A stretch of DNA of 64,000 nucleotides from Gonocerus acuteangulatus (Eukaryota; Arthropoda; Insecta; Hemiptera; Coreidae). Of the stretch, positions 14,201-26,900 are shown piece after piece. The DNA lies in NCBI GenBank assembly GCA_946811695.1, contig OX328125.1, positions 97,565,710 through 97,629,709 of the forward strand, written 5' to 3'. Position 1 is the first letter of the stretch, and each line of letters opens with the position of its first letter. The notes below the pieces were generated by a model. It was not told where the DNA came from and did no database searches. It saw only the letters and a program-made list of their open reading frames with translations. Made by a program: the position numbers and the translations under genes.

Positions 14201-14637
14201 GCAAATGAAAATCATTAAAGAAAGTGTTGAGCTAAGATTTTTTTTTTTTTTTTTTTTTGCCTGTCACCAGCATATTGACTAATATATATACATACATTGG
14301 ATGGAACGGCATTTTTCTCTCCAGTGGTGGTACTCCTCCTCACTTCTTTCTGGAATATTTCGATGGGTTTATCTCCATCTTCCTCAGCCAGGTCATTGTT
14401 GTTTCTTCCTCGGTGGTTACCGAGGGAATGACATTTTTCTCGATCTGGGCGCCCTATCTTCTCTCTAGCCCCAGTATCACCAGACCAATGGTGTTGAAAC
14501 TCCCTGGGCTCCCAGGAAGAAGTGAGGACGAATACCACCACTGGAGAAAAATGCCGTTCCATCCAAAAAAATATATGATCCCAGCGACAAAAAATAAACA
14601 ATATATATAATAAAAAATATATATATAATATATATAT

Positions 14638-14668
<31 letters not shown>

Positions 14669-14718
14669 ATATATATATTATATATATTATATATATATAA
14701 TATATATATTATATATAT

Positions 14719-14768
<50 letters not shown>

Positions 14769-14871
14769 TCTTCTTTTAATATGGCCTTATAGGTCACAAA
14801 TTTTTTGTGACCTATAAGGCCTTATTAAAAGAAGAGGAAAAATACATGTGGAAGAGGTCAAGTTACAAGAG

Positions 14872-14958
<87 letters not shown>

Positions 14959-17900
14959 TTATTTATTTACTTACTCATCCTAAGTTTCAATTATAAATAT
15001 GAGTAATATTTTAGCTTATTTAATGTTTAATCAATTTATTTTCTTTACTGTCAGCTGCACTTCTTCATGAAATTGGTGCCAACTACCCTATTCTTATTAC
15101 CTACAACAACCCTCAGCCGTTGGCGGTGGAAGCTTTAGAGGTACATAAATTCTTCAATATTTATAACCAAAAACCCATATGATAATTTATAAGTGGCTCT
15201 CACTCTCTCAACTTCTCTCTCCCTCCCTCCCCCCTCTCCTGATTCAATCCTCTCAGTACGTCCATGTAAAAAGAAAAGAGGAATTCTAGAAACCTTTATA
15301 GCGAATACTGCTCCCTCTTAAAATGAAAAACGCTCCTTCTTAAAATTTTACAGTGCTCCTCTTCTGGGGTGAACGGCATGTGATATGAAATGGTTACTGT
15401 TTCCTCTATAGTAACTTATTTTATTTTATAAATATATCCATTTATCTATATTTTTACTTTTCAGCTATTTTACAGGGTTCATGTTTGCATAATGAAAAGT
15501 TTAGATGAGGCCAGTGACAGAGAACTACCGACGACAACAATGGAAATTTTTAAACAAGCCGTTACTGTTTTGTCACAAAGCCCGTTTGTTACACAAGTTA
15601 AAGAGTTCTTAAGGTAAATTGCCAAGCAGTTTTAAATATTAAATGATAAGTTTTGGTCATTATTTTAATTATTTTTAAATTTTTCTTAGACAAGAAAAAC
15701 CTAAGAAAATAGTCCCAAGGAAGACTGACAGTAGCAGTGAGGAGGTATTTAATTTATTATTATAACAAAATGATTAAAGAAAATAATATACGTAGTAAGG
15801 TCCAAAAGTTTACAGCCTGGGATAGAAGGAAAGGTGAAAGAAAAAAACTGGTTTTACTGTTTTTCAATATATTCTCCTCTAAGTTCAACACACTTAATAC
15901 AATAATGCTTTGGCAACATTTCTATACTATGAAAAAAATAATTTTCTTCTTTGTTAAAAAATTGTTCTTCAATTGCTGCTTGGAGCTCTTTGTTGGCGTT
16001 AAATCGCCTACCACGAAGGTCAGATTTTAACTTTGAGAAAAGGTAGAAATCGCTAGGGGCCAAGTCTGGGCTGTAGGGTGGATGAGAGATTTCTTGGAAT
16101 CCACAGTCCTTCACAGCGGCCCTGGAAATCAATGCTGTGTGGACAGAGGCATTGTCCTGAAGGAGGCGGACACCTCTGCTTAACTTCCCTCGCCTCTTCT
16201 CTTTAATGGCGTCTCGTAACCGATGAAATAGGGCTGCATAATACTCACCATTCATCGTGGTATTCCTTTCTTTAAAATCTATCAGTAGTATTCCTTTACA
16301 GTCCCAAAAAATTGTGGCCATTACCTTGTTTGTTGACTGCGTGACTTTTGCCTTTAAAGGAGGCGCTTCTCCTGGTCTTCTCCATTCCATGGACTCTCTT
16401 TTGCTGAGTGGGTCATAATATAGAACCATTGTCTCATCCCCAGTTACAATTGAGTCAAAAAAATTCCTTGGGTCGCATTATACTCGCGTAAAAATTCATT
16501 GCAGCAGTGAACTCGTTCCTGTTTTTGAGCAGCTAAAAGAATTTTTGGAACCCATCTTGCACTAACCTTGGTCATATGCGAATGTTCTTTGATGATCCTC
16601 AAAACACTTGTTTTTGAAAGCCCTAACCTCGCTGCTATTTCCTTGGTTTTTAGTCAGATTCCACAAGTTGGATTGTTTCAGAAGTGACAGCTTCCAATAG
16701 GCGACCGGGACAATGGTCATCTTCTAGACTTTCTCTCCCTAACTTAAATAATTTTGCCCATTCTTTCACTGTGGAATACGAGGGGGAGGACTGCTTGAAT
16801 ACGCAATCCAAGCGCTCTTTAATTTGCGCAGGAGTAAGACCCTCTTTACAAAAGAATTTAATTACCGCACGGTACTCGAGTTTGAACATTATAAAAATGG
16901 GGAGTTTCCTTCAAGGCTGGACACTGACTGACAAGACTGAGGAAGTGCGGGCGATGGGTATGGAGTGAGCAGGCATGGACCTGCATAGGCGTGCAGGTCC
17001 CGGCACGTTTGAAGGAGGGGAAGCAGGACAGGCCGGAAACTTATGGACCTTACTACGTACATTCAACTATTGTGGTAGTGTATGTTTGTGTGTTTCTATG
17101 TAAATATAAATATATATTTTAATGATAATTTTAATTGTCAAAATTCGCCACATATTGGCTGCATCAATATTTTATGATAACTTTAATAGTCAAAATTCAC
17201 CACACGTTGGCTGTGTCAATATTTTATGATATTAATTATTTATAATTTATTTAAATTATTTTTATTTAAAATTATACGAATATGTATAGACAATTGTTAT
17301 AAAATGAATTATTAATAATCTTTGTTTGGATCTCAGGGTCTATTTAGGGTTCATATTAAATAAATATATTGAAGGTAAAATATGAAATGTAAATTTGAAC
17401 TGCTACAAAAAAAAAAAAAATTATTTACACAAAACAAACAAATTACCTTACTTGGGCAGATCATCCATAACAATAATTTCACAGTTCCATAAACAGCTTG
17501 AATAATGTTCCAATAACTAAATTCTTCAATGTTGAAAGTAGAGATTAAATTATTCATTTTCGGCAGCTCAGTAAAGATCAATAGATTTTCTTTCTTCTTG
17601 ATTATAGCCAACAACCAACGTAGATTATTTCTTCTCAGCAACTAAAATAAGATGTAGGCTTCCATAAAAATATCCAGATATACATAAAACAAAATGATCC
17701 CCCAAAGGGAGCCAACAATGTACCGTGTTGCTAAGCCATTGACCACGAGACGAGAAGAACTTGATGCTTCCTTATTTCACGGTTAGGCAGGAACTCTTCC
17801 ACACAGCAACTCTTCTTTAATCAATATGGACGATTCAACTCAAAAGACACCAGACCGATGCTCTCCCGACGGGAATCTAAAGCACAGTTGAAGAGTCGGG

Positions 17901-20900
17901 CCAAGACTGGGAGAGCTTCGGTCTAGTGTCTTTTGAGTTAAGCTTTTCTTTAATGTATTTAAAGACTTTCTATAATAAAGTTTCTGGTGTGTTAAATGCA
18001 AACAGTTTTAAAAGAACGTATATTCGTCGTCCGTATTGATTAAAGAAGAGTTGCTGTGTGTCGTGAATCCGGAAGTGAAGCATTCTGAAATCCCTTGAAG
18101 TGTCGTCTCTTCAAGGGATTTCCCAAATAAACAATAATAATAATAACAAGAGTTATTTTCTTGTACAAATAAGTGTTAATTAATTGATTTGTTTTTTGAT
18201 ACATTAGGTTTCATAATTGTATGTCAGAAAAGTTTGGGACACTCGTTTTGTTTTTCAGTTACTTGGGAACCTTTTCTTTCTCTGAGATAAGAGTACTCAT
18301 TAGATCAAAATTAGCAGTCGTGGTAAATGAAAAAATATTTTTTTTTTAAACTTAAATAATATTTTCTACATTAATATTGTCAAAAAATATCATTTCATTA
18401 AATGGCGAACCAACGTGTGGCTTTGTAAATAATTTGCTCTCAATATAAAATATCAAGTGCTAATGGCCCCAGTAGAAAAAAAAAACTATAAAATATCTTA
18501 ATATTTATTTCTTTTTTTTTTTTTTATTACGCAGGCTTTTTGAATATATAACGGTTTCTTGAATTTAAAGCATATTATCTGTAATGTAATATATCATTAC
18601 AATAAATATTCGTACACATGCTCACAAACATACACTACCCCTATAGTTGAATGTAAAATTTATTATTAATTTTTAGGAAATGTATTTAATACTAAATAAA
18701 GTCTAAACAATGAGATGAATTGCGGGGAATGATTGCCCATTCTCCCCCCCCCCTTAAACCCTTCCAAAACAACGAAACACTAATCTGAAGAATTATGAAA
18801 ACTTAATATGACTCCGTTTATTTATTGTATGACTGTTTAGTGTAACTAGAGTAATGAACAGGACATGGTGAGTTTAAAATTATGACAATAAAATTTAGTA
18901 AATAGTTTTGGAGGATGTAATGTCTGAAATTAATATACTATTGTAGATTGCCTGAGGATGGACCTGTGTGTCCGAAACGTTGTGATGGAGGAATAAATGG
19001 AAAGTTTGAAAAAATTTTTGAAGGGTTATTCTTCACCTGTTTGGTATTATTAATTAATACCCTTCATTTAGTAATCGTTATAATATTTAAATGGAAGAAG
19101 AGAGGATCCATTTTAAAGGAGTAGAAGGAGTATTGGCAGATGATATTAATAAAGAAGAAGACAGGCATTACGTCAAATTATTAACTAAGCTAGTGTTAAA
19201 AAAGGGAAAATTGAATTGTCAGCTATATTATTTAAGAAAATGTTTAGAGTTAAACATATGTCCAAAACATATCTTTCATACTATTTTAAAAATTGATAAT
19301 TTGTTCATTAATGAATTTCTGATTAAAAATTGCAAAGTTAATTTTTGTGATAGTCTTAGCAATAAAATAATTAAATTGGAGATGAAGCAAGCATTCTGGT
19401 TAAGGATGCTAATTTCAAAGAAAATAGATTTGGTATTAAATAATGTTAGAGATAAATACTATTTGGATAACGTAAATTTTAAAGAAACATTAGTGGACAA
19501 AATTAATTTAATTTGCCAGAAAGTGGTAGATAATAACAAGCGTAGACTGGATAAAAAATTAGAAAGGAAAATTAGGCCTAAATGTAATAAACCAGCTTTA
19601 AATATAAATGTTAAAAAATTAGATAGCAAATTTGATAATATATCATCCATTAAAGCAAGTAATGTTGTCCAGCCTTCATATATTAATAATAATAAAGACT
19701 TAAACAATAATAACATGCTTAAAATACTGGAAAATTATAATAAATTGTACATTACTTCTGATAGGGTTGAAAATTTAACTAAAACTAGAATACCAGTGAA
19801 TGTAATAAATCTTCTGTCTTTGGGTGAAAATTTCAGTTTAGATAGTAAGAATATAGATAAAGATATTGTGACGTTAATCACTGATCTTGAGAGTATTTAT
19901 GACAAAATTGACTCAACTGAGAGCCATATTAATGGTACTAGGAATCATATTTGTAATATAATTTCTAATTATATTACACAATGTAACAAAACTAACAATA
20001 TAACAGCGCTTAATAAACAGATAAATAAAGATTTTGAATTATTTAAAAGGTTTTTAAAAGATCATAAAGATTTAATTGTGATTAAATCCGACAAAACAAA
20101 GAAATTAGTAATAATGAACAGAACTGAATATATGAATAAAATGAATATTTTGTTGGATGATAAAGCAACTTATAAAAAGGTGAGAGCAAACCCTGGTATA
20201 GAGTTAGCTGGTAAAATTAATAAATATGTTGAGAATTTGCATAAAAATGGCTATATCGATAAATACACTAAAAATAGATTAGCAGCCAACAATTATACAG
20301 AGCCAAGGATTCATGGTTTGGTAAAACTCCATAAACCTGGAAATTTATTAAGACCTATAATAAATAATATTAATGGACCTAATGATAATTTGGCAAAATT
20401 CATGTATTCATCCTTAAAATGTTTAAATACGTTATATGATTATGATATTAAAAATTCCTATGAGTTAAAAAATAAATTAAATATGATTCAGTTTGATAAG
20501 GATAAAGAATATGAATTAATAAGTTTTGATGCAGAGTCCTTATTCACCAATATATCTGTGGATGAATGTATCAAAATTATAGAAAGTAATTGGGAATTAA
20601 TTAAAAATCATACCCCAATTAAAAACAAAAAGCTATATTCTGAAGGTATCAAATTATGTACGTTATTTGGTTATTTTAAATTTAATGGTGATTATTATAG
20701 ACAGGTATATGGTTTGCCAATGGGTGGCAGATTATCAGTTGTGTTAAGTAACGCCCTATTAAATAAGCTGATTTATGAACAACTTAGCAAAACTACTGTT
20801 AAACCAGTGTTAATAACTAAATACATAGATGACTTATTACTAATAACTATAAAAGAAACGTATCCTGAGCTATTAGAGCTGTTCAATTCCTTTCATAAAA

Positions 20901-23900
20901 GAATAAGATTTACCCATGAATGTACAACGAATAACAAACTGAGATATCTTGACATGGAGGTTAAATTCGAAAATAATAAAATAACAACAAAATGGACTAA
21001 AAAAGATATTTGTAGCTCCCGTATTTTAAATTTTAATTCAAATCATCCTAAAACTCAAATAATTAATACAGCTAAAAATTTGATTAACACAGCTATAAAT
21101 ATAACAGATAGTATATACTTGAAAGAAATAAAAGGGAAAATTTATAAAATACTAGTGGACAATTTTTATCCATTAAAGCTAATAAATAAACTATGGTTCA
21201 ATAAAATTAGTAATAATACAAAGAGTAGTCCAACCATAATACAGGAATCACAAGAGAAACTAATAACACAAGCATGCAAATTTAAGGTGAGATCCAATGA
21301 TAATAAGCCTAATTTAATAACTGATTATTTTAAACTATTAAACAAAACTATTGAAGAGAATGGAGAAAATACTAGTAGAGAGCAGTGTAATGTAATGGGT
21401 AATAATATAGCTCATAAATTAAAATATATTCCTGGTTTAACTGAAAAAATAAGGAAAGGATTAAAGAAGTATGACCATACTAATTTAAAGATTGGTCTTT
21501 ATAATGATAATAAAATAACAAATGCATTAAGTAATATGAAAGATAGAATAAATAGTATAAATAAACAAAATGTGATTTATCAAATTAATTGTAAGCAATG
21601 CATAGATAAATGTTACATAGGGGAAACTTCCCAAAATTTAAAAAATAGGTTAAAACAACACATTTATAATTGCAATAATAGTAAAAATGTCAATACCACA
21701 GCATTGGCAAATCATGCTATCACCAAACAGCATAAGTTTGATTATGACAATGTTAAGATTTTAAAAACTGTTAGTGATAATAAAGCTAGAAAATTTACTG
21801 AATCAATTTACATTACTAAAAATATCAATAGAACCATTAATTACAAAACAGATGTTAAAGGTATAGGACAACATTATGTTGACATATTAAATAAAATTAA
21901 TTTTTGATGACAGTGTAACAGATTACTTTCACAGTTTAAATATCTGGGTTACATACCTCAGTGTATTGTATATTAAATATGGTAATAAAACAAATGTTAA
22001 GTAGAGATTACACAATTTGTCTGTGATATGTTATACATAATTTATTATATATTTTGACTAATTGAATTTTAATGTTTTAATTTAGTTTTTAGTTATACCA
22101 AATATAATAGGCCTAGGAAGCTTGATAAAGTCTAATATGGCTGTGATAATGAGTGTTTGATGTAGGTGGAATTTTGACTTGGTTCCTTACAGGAATCATG
22201 TTTATTTATTGTATGACTGTTTAGTGTAACTAGAGTAATGAACAGGACATGGTGAGTTTAAAATTATGACAATAAAATTTAGTAAATAGTTTTGGAGGAT
22301 GTAATGTCTGAAATTAATATACTATTGTAGATTGCCTGAGGATGGACCTGTGTGTCCGAAACGTTGTGATGGAGGAATAAATGGAAAGTTTGAAAAAATT
22401 TTTGAAGGGTTATTCTTCACCTGTTTGGTATTATATTTATTTCTTTTTTTTTTTTTTATTACGCAGGCTTTTTGAATATATAACGGTTTCTTGAATTTAA
22501 AGCATATTATCTGTAATGTAATATATCATTACAATAAATATTCGTACACATGCTCACAAACATACACTACCCCTATAGTTGAATGTAAAATTTATTATTA
22601 ATTTTTAGGAAATGTATTTAATACTAAATAAAGTCTAAACAATGAGATGAATTGCGGGGAATGATTGCCCATTCTCCCCCCCCCTTAAACCCTTCCAAAA
22701 CAACGAAACACTAATCTGAAGAATTATGAAAACTTAATATGACTCCGTTTCTTTAGGTTATATTTCTTTTATTATGATTATATTTTCAGAAGGCTTTGTT
22801 AAGACTTTTTTTTATGTTTTTGGCAGCGATGACAGGACATAGCAGATACTTTTGAACATCTTTATATAAATTACCTACCTAGCCTTTTTTTTTTTCCTAA
22901 ACATTAGTTCAAATATTTTAAAAACGAAAAACATTTGTTTTCTTAACACTTTAACTGCGGCAGCTGTAAAAGTGAATCCCCTCCATTTACAAGACTTTTG
23001 AATCTAATGGGAAAAGTAATGGAGGAGTGTTATTCTGAAGGGACACTCGTAAGTGGGTAAGATTGCTAGTGTCGTTCTGGAAGGACCCCCACAGCGAAAG
23101 TGTTCAGTTTTAAAATAAATAAATTTTTGTAGAAAGGCGTGTTATTTAAAACGTGTATAATTTTACATGATTATTTTTTTAGTACCAAACTGGCCCTTTA
23201 AATATTCAAATTTTCCCTTTACCTTTTCAAGCCTTTATAGGCGGAAGATCAAAAAATAAAAAACTTCACTAAATTCATTTCCAGGATCTCCCAGTTGTTC
23301 CTTTCATCACTTTGTGTATTTGCCTTGGAGTTCTTCATTAATACTAAGGTGGCCCTTTACTTAAATCTTTGAATTTTCGTTATAGGCAGATATTAATGAA
23401 GTTTTTTATTTTTCGACTTTCCGCCTATAACAAAAATTCGAAGATCCTTTTTTTTGTTACTGCACATCTACATCTAGGTCATTAGCACCGATCTATTATT
23501 TTTATTTTGCTGTAAATCTACCTGTTGATAGTTCCTACCCTCTACAATCGAAAAGAGTAAATCAACAGACTAACCAATATAAATGAATAAATGAATGAAT
23601 ACAGTGGTTTCTCACTTATACGAATGTGAGGGGGGACGAAAAATGTTTCGTATAAGTGAATACTTCGTATAACTGAATAGTACTAGGTTTCATGGCTATT
23701 TTAAATTAAAATAAATTCTTCATAAAAAAAAGTCACAGTTTATTCTTTGTACATATTTTGTTGTTAGATAACGTTGTACATTATTATATTTTCAAGTTTC
23801 ATATCAGAAAATTCTTCTCGATTTCTTTCCTCTTACCGATAATAGTTGCAAGGGTTGACAAAGGTAATTTCAACCGTTTAGCTCTGTATATTTTTGTTTT

Positions 23901-26900
23901 GTAGGGGTTGTCATAAACTTCTTTCAGTATTTTTATTTTGTCTTCAAGCAAAAGTTTTGTTCTTGTTTTTTTACTCATTTTAAAACATGATAGGACAATA
24001 GAATATGGCTACTAGAACGACTTCGGTATAGAGAACTGTCAAACAAGTGAGTGGAGGGGGATGAATCACAGGCACATGCTGTGTTATTAGTGCGGAAACA
24101 AAGGAAATCACACAAGGGAGAGAACACCGCTGGACTACTAGAATGACAAGGAAGAACTGAGATGAGTGAGGGAGAGACTGGTGGGGGTAAGTCTGTATAC
24201 ATTTCGTGGAAAAGCTGTTGTCTCTTTTTCGTATAACTGAATAGTATTTACTCCAGGGAAACAAATTAGCTTTCGTATAAGTGGATGTTGTGTATAACTG
24301 AATATCACACAAGTGAATAATTCATTACACAAGATTAAATGGAGTTTTGCCGGGGAATTCTTAGTATAACTGAATGTTTCGTATAAGTGAGACTCCACTG
24401 TATATTCATATCCCCCCCCCCATTATATAAAATAATATGTTATTAATATCCTTGGAAGTATTGGAAAAATTTAATATTGTATTTATATTTTTTATTTTTA
24501 ATTAATATTAATAACTTTTCCTTAAAATTAATTCATGATTCATTTTTGGAAATTGTACTTTGTAGGAACTTCCGGTTTCTAAAGATGTCCAGGACATGAT
24601 TCAAGACATTCTCGTTAAAGTCGAAAGTGATCACAGCTCCTCTAATCCCCTAAAGAGAAAATTGTCGGCCATTGAAGAAGAACCGGCAGAAAATGAGTCT
24701 CCTGCACAAAAGAGTCGAGAAGCTTCGGCTGATGCTGACCTTGTTGATGCTGTGACAGCTCTTACTGTTACGGATAAGGGAGCTGCATCGAGCTCTACAA
24801 GTGAAACGGCTAAAGAAAAACAACACAAAAGTGGCGAAGAAAGCACTACAACTACCTCTGATTCTCAGTCTTCATCTTCGGATTCGGCTTCAGATTCAAG
24901 TAATTCGAGCTCGGACAGCTCGAGTTTATCTGATAGCTCATCCTCCAGTTCGAGCTCGAGTTCATCAGACTCTGTAAGTTCATTAATGATTTTTTAACCC
25001 CTTTCTCTTCAATATCACTAGTTCAATGTCACTTTAGTTATAAATAGGAAAACTCATTTATGAGGTCAGCCCAAATTCATAATCTGGAATTGCTGCTGTG
25101 AAATGTCTAATATCATTACCCATTAAATAGCAGTCCCCTAACAGGCCATGAGGGGCAGATACTGTAGAGATATCTGATTCTTGACCATACGTCACACTAG
25201 GGAGATAGTTTGGTCAGTACTATGCTCCAGCCGCCTTATTTTTCCCTTTGTGGATACCCATTAATAAATTAATTAAAGGCTGGGTGAGCCTAGGGATGAT
25301 CTGGGACCCCAAATCCAACCCTCGAACGCCGGCACTAGAAGATAAAAATCTTTAGTGCGCGCTCGGGTTTTGAACTTGGGTCCTCCAGTTCATTAGTCGA
25401 GTGGTTTGTCACTGAGCTAACCTCGCCCCCATCATTACCCATAGGTCATAACAAAAAAAAAATTGTTTAACTATGTGTATAAAAAATATTTCACCTTTTT
25501 CTTATTTCTTTGTGAAGGCAGGGGGTCTACAATGTAGTAAACCATTTGTTTTCAATTGCGACTTTATTTTTTTTTGCCCGACATGTTTTGTGCTTTCTTT
25601 GCACCTCTTCAAAGAATTTACTTGTTTGGCAGTCCTCACATCATTTAACCTCACTGGTGTCAGGAGTAATACTAAGAGCCTGAAGAGGTGTAAATACAGC
25701 ACAAAACATGTCAGGAAAAAAATATAAAATAAAGTAGTAATTGAAAATTAATGGTTTACTACCCCTGCCTTCGAAAAAAGTGATATACCCAAGGTGCGAG
25801 AGCATAGAGGTATCTGATTCTTTACAGCATACTTGGAAGATAGTCTCGTCAATATTGTGCTCGAGATGTCTGATTTTCTCCTTTGAAGCCTGGTTTGTTC
25901 TGGGTTTGGTCTGGTAAACTTATTTCAACCCTTGAACGACGTCACTAGAAGATAAAATCTTTCCTTATCCATTACTTACAAAACACATATGTCACTTTGT
26001 TCCTTCATTCTCCTCCGTACACGAATAAACCTTTAAATCCTACTCCTGGGAGTGCAAATAATTTAAAAATGATATATTTTAATTAAAACTACTCACATAT
26101 TTCACAATTTTTCAAGTAGATGCTCAATGTAATCATGAAAGACAAGCCCACAGCACTTTACTTTTCCTGAAAGATCCAAAACTTATGACAGTAAGAAAAA
26201 AATTAAAAGTTAAAAGATATCTGAAGGTCTTTGGTATTGGATGACACGGTAAAGTCCAAAATCATCTGATTTAAATATGGAAGAAGACCCCCCCCCCCCC
26301 CCTTTAAGGCTTGAAACTAGGGACAACAATAGAGAAAAGAGCAATTTTAACCTCTTCGAAAACTTCTTTGGGTATAAATAAAGTATTATATCCAATGAGG
26401 AGCCACCTGGGATGGATGGGGAGGAACTTAACTGATTATTGAAGTCCTGAACTTAACTTGTAATGAAGTCCTATTTTATTGTATTATTACCGCCAAAACA
26501 TAGCATAAGTTTAAATATCTATAGAGAGCTAGCTGGAGGACTACCAATTAAGGCTGCACCTATTTCTTCTGATTCGATTTTGTTTGACCGACAGCAGTCG
26601 ACCTGAGTGCCTTCATTGATCCCAACCCGATCCGATCCGATCTAGTAACAGCTCGTCAGTAATGAACTTGTAGTGAAGTGAAAATGAATGATTAATTTAA
26701 GAAATACCACCTAATAATAGGTTAATTAAGGATTAGGTTAATTGTTGGAGGTTAAGGTATTCATATTTTAAAATTATTTATAAGAAAGGTAGCTAGAAGG
26801 TTATAAGCATTGGATGGTTATAAACATCTTTCCACATAATTTAATAAACAAAAAACAAAATGTGAATTGGCAAAGTTGTTCTAAATTTTATTATCTTTCA

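Larger units (their letters stand above)
18820..22434 (+). mobile_element. Penelope-like retroelement, apparently complete
   Basis: About 3.6 kb: 231-bp direct terminal repeat, one open frame of 938 codons, 231-bp terminal repeat, then the duplicated flank. The two terminal repeats look identical. It lies in sense orientation in the largest CABIN1 intron. Arrangement, RT plus GIY-YIG protein and hammerhead-like terminal repeats all fit the Penelope-like order. Identical repeats and an open frame imply a recent, possibly still competent, insertion. Confidence 0.92.

Noticed and set aside
14215..14610. Paired ORFs of 128 and 117 codons on both strands
   Set aside because: By-products of an inverted repeat; they read as complements of each other.
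19091..21907. A host telomerase-like or GIY-YIG gene
   Set aside because: Penelope RT motifs, flanking terminal repeats and different codon composition mark it as an element protein.
24631..24846. Minus-strand ORF opposite the Ser-rich CABIN1 exon
   Set aside because: A shadow of the Ser/Asp codon bias.
25473..25727. Coding frames on both strands around 25.5-25.7 kb
   Set aside because: Produced by the inverted arms of the fold-back element.
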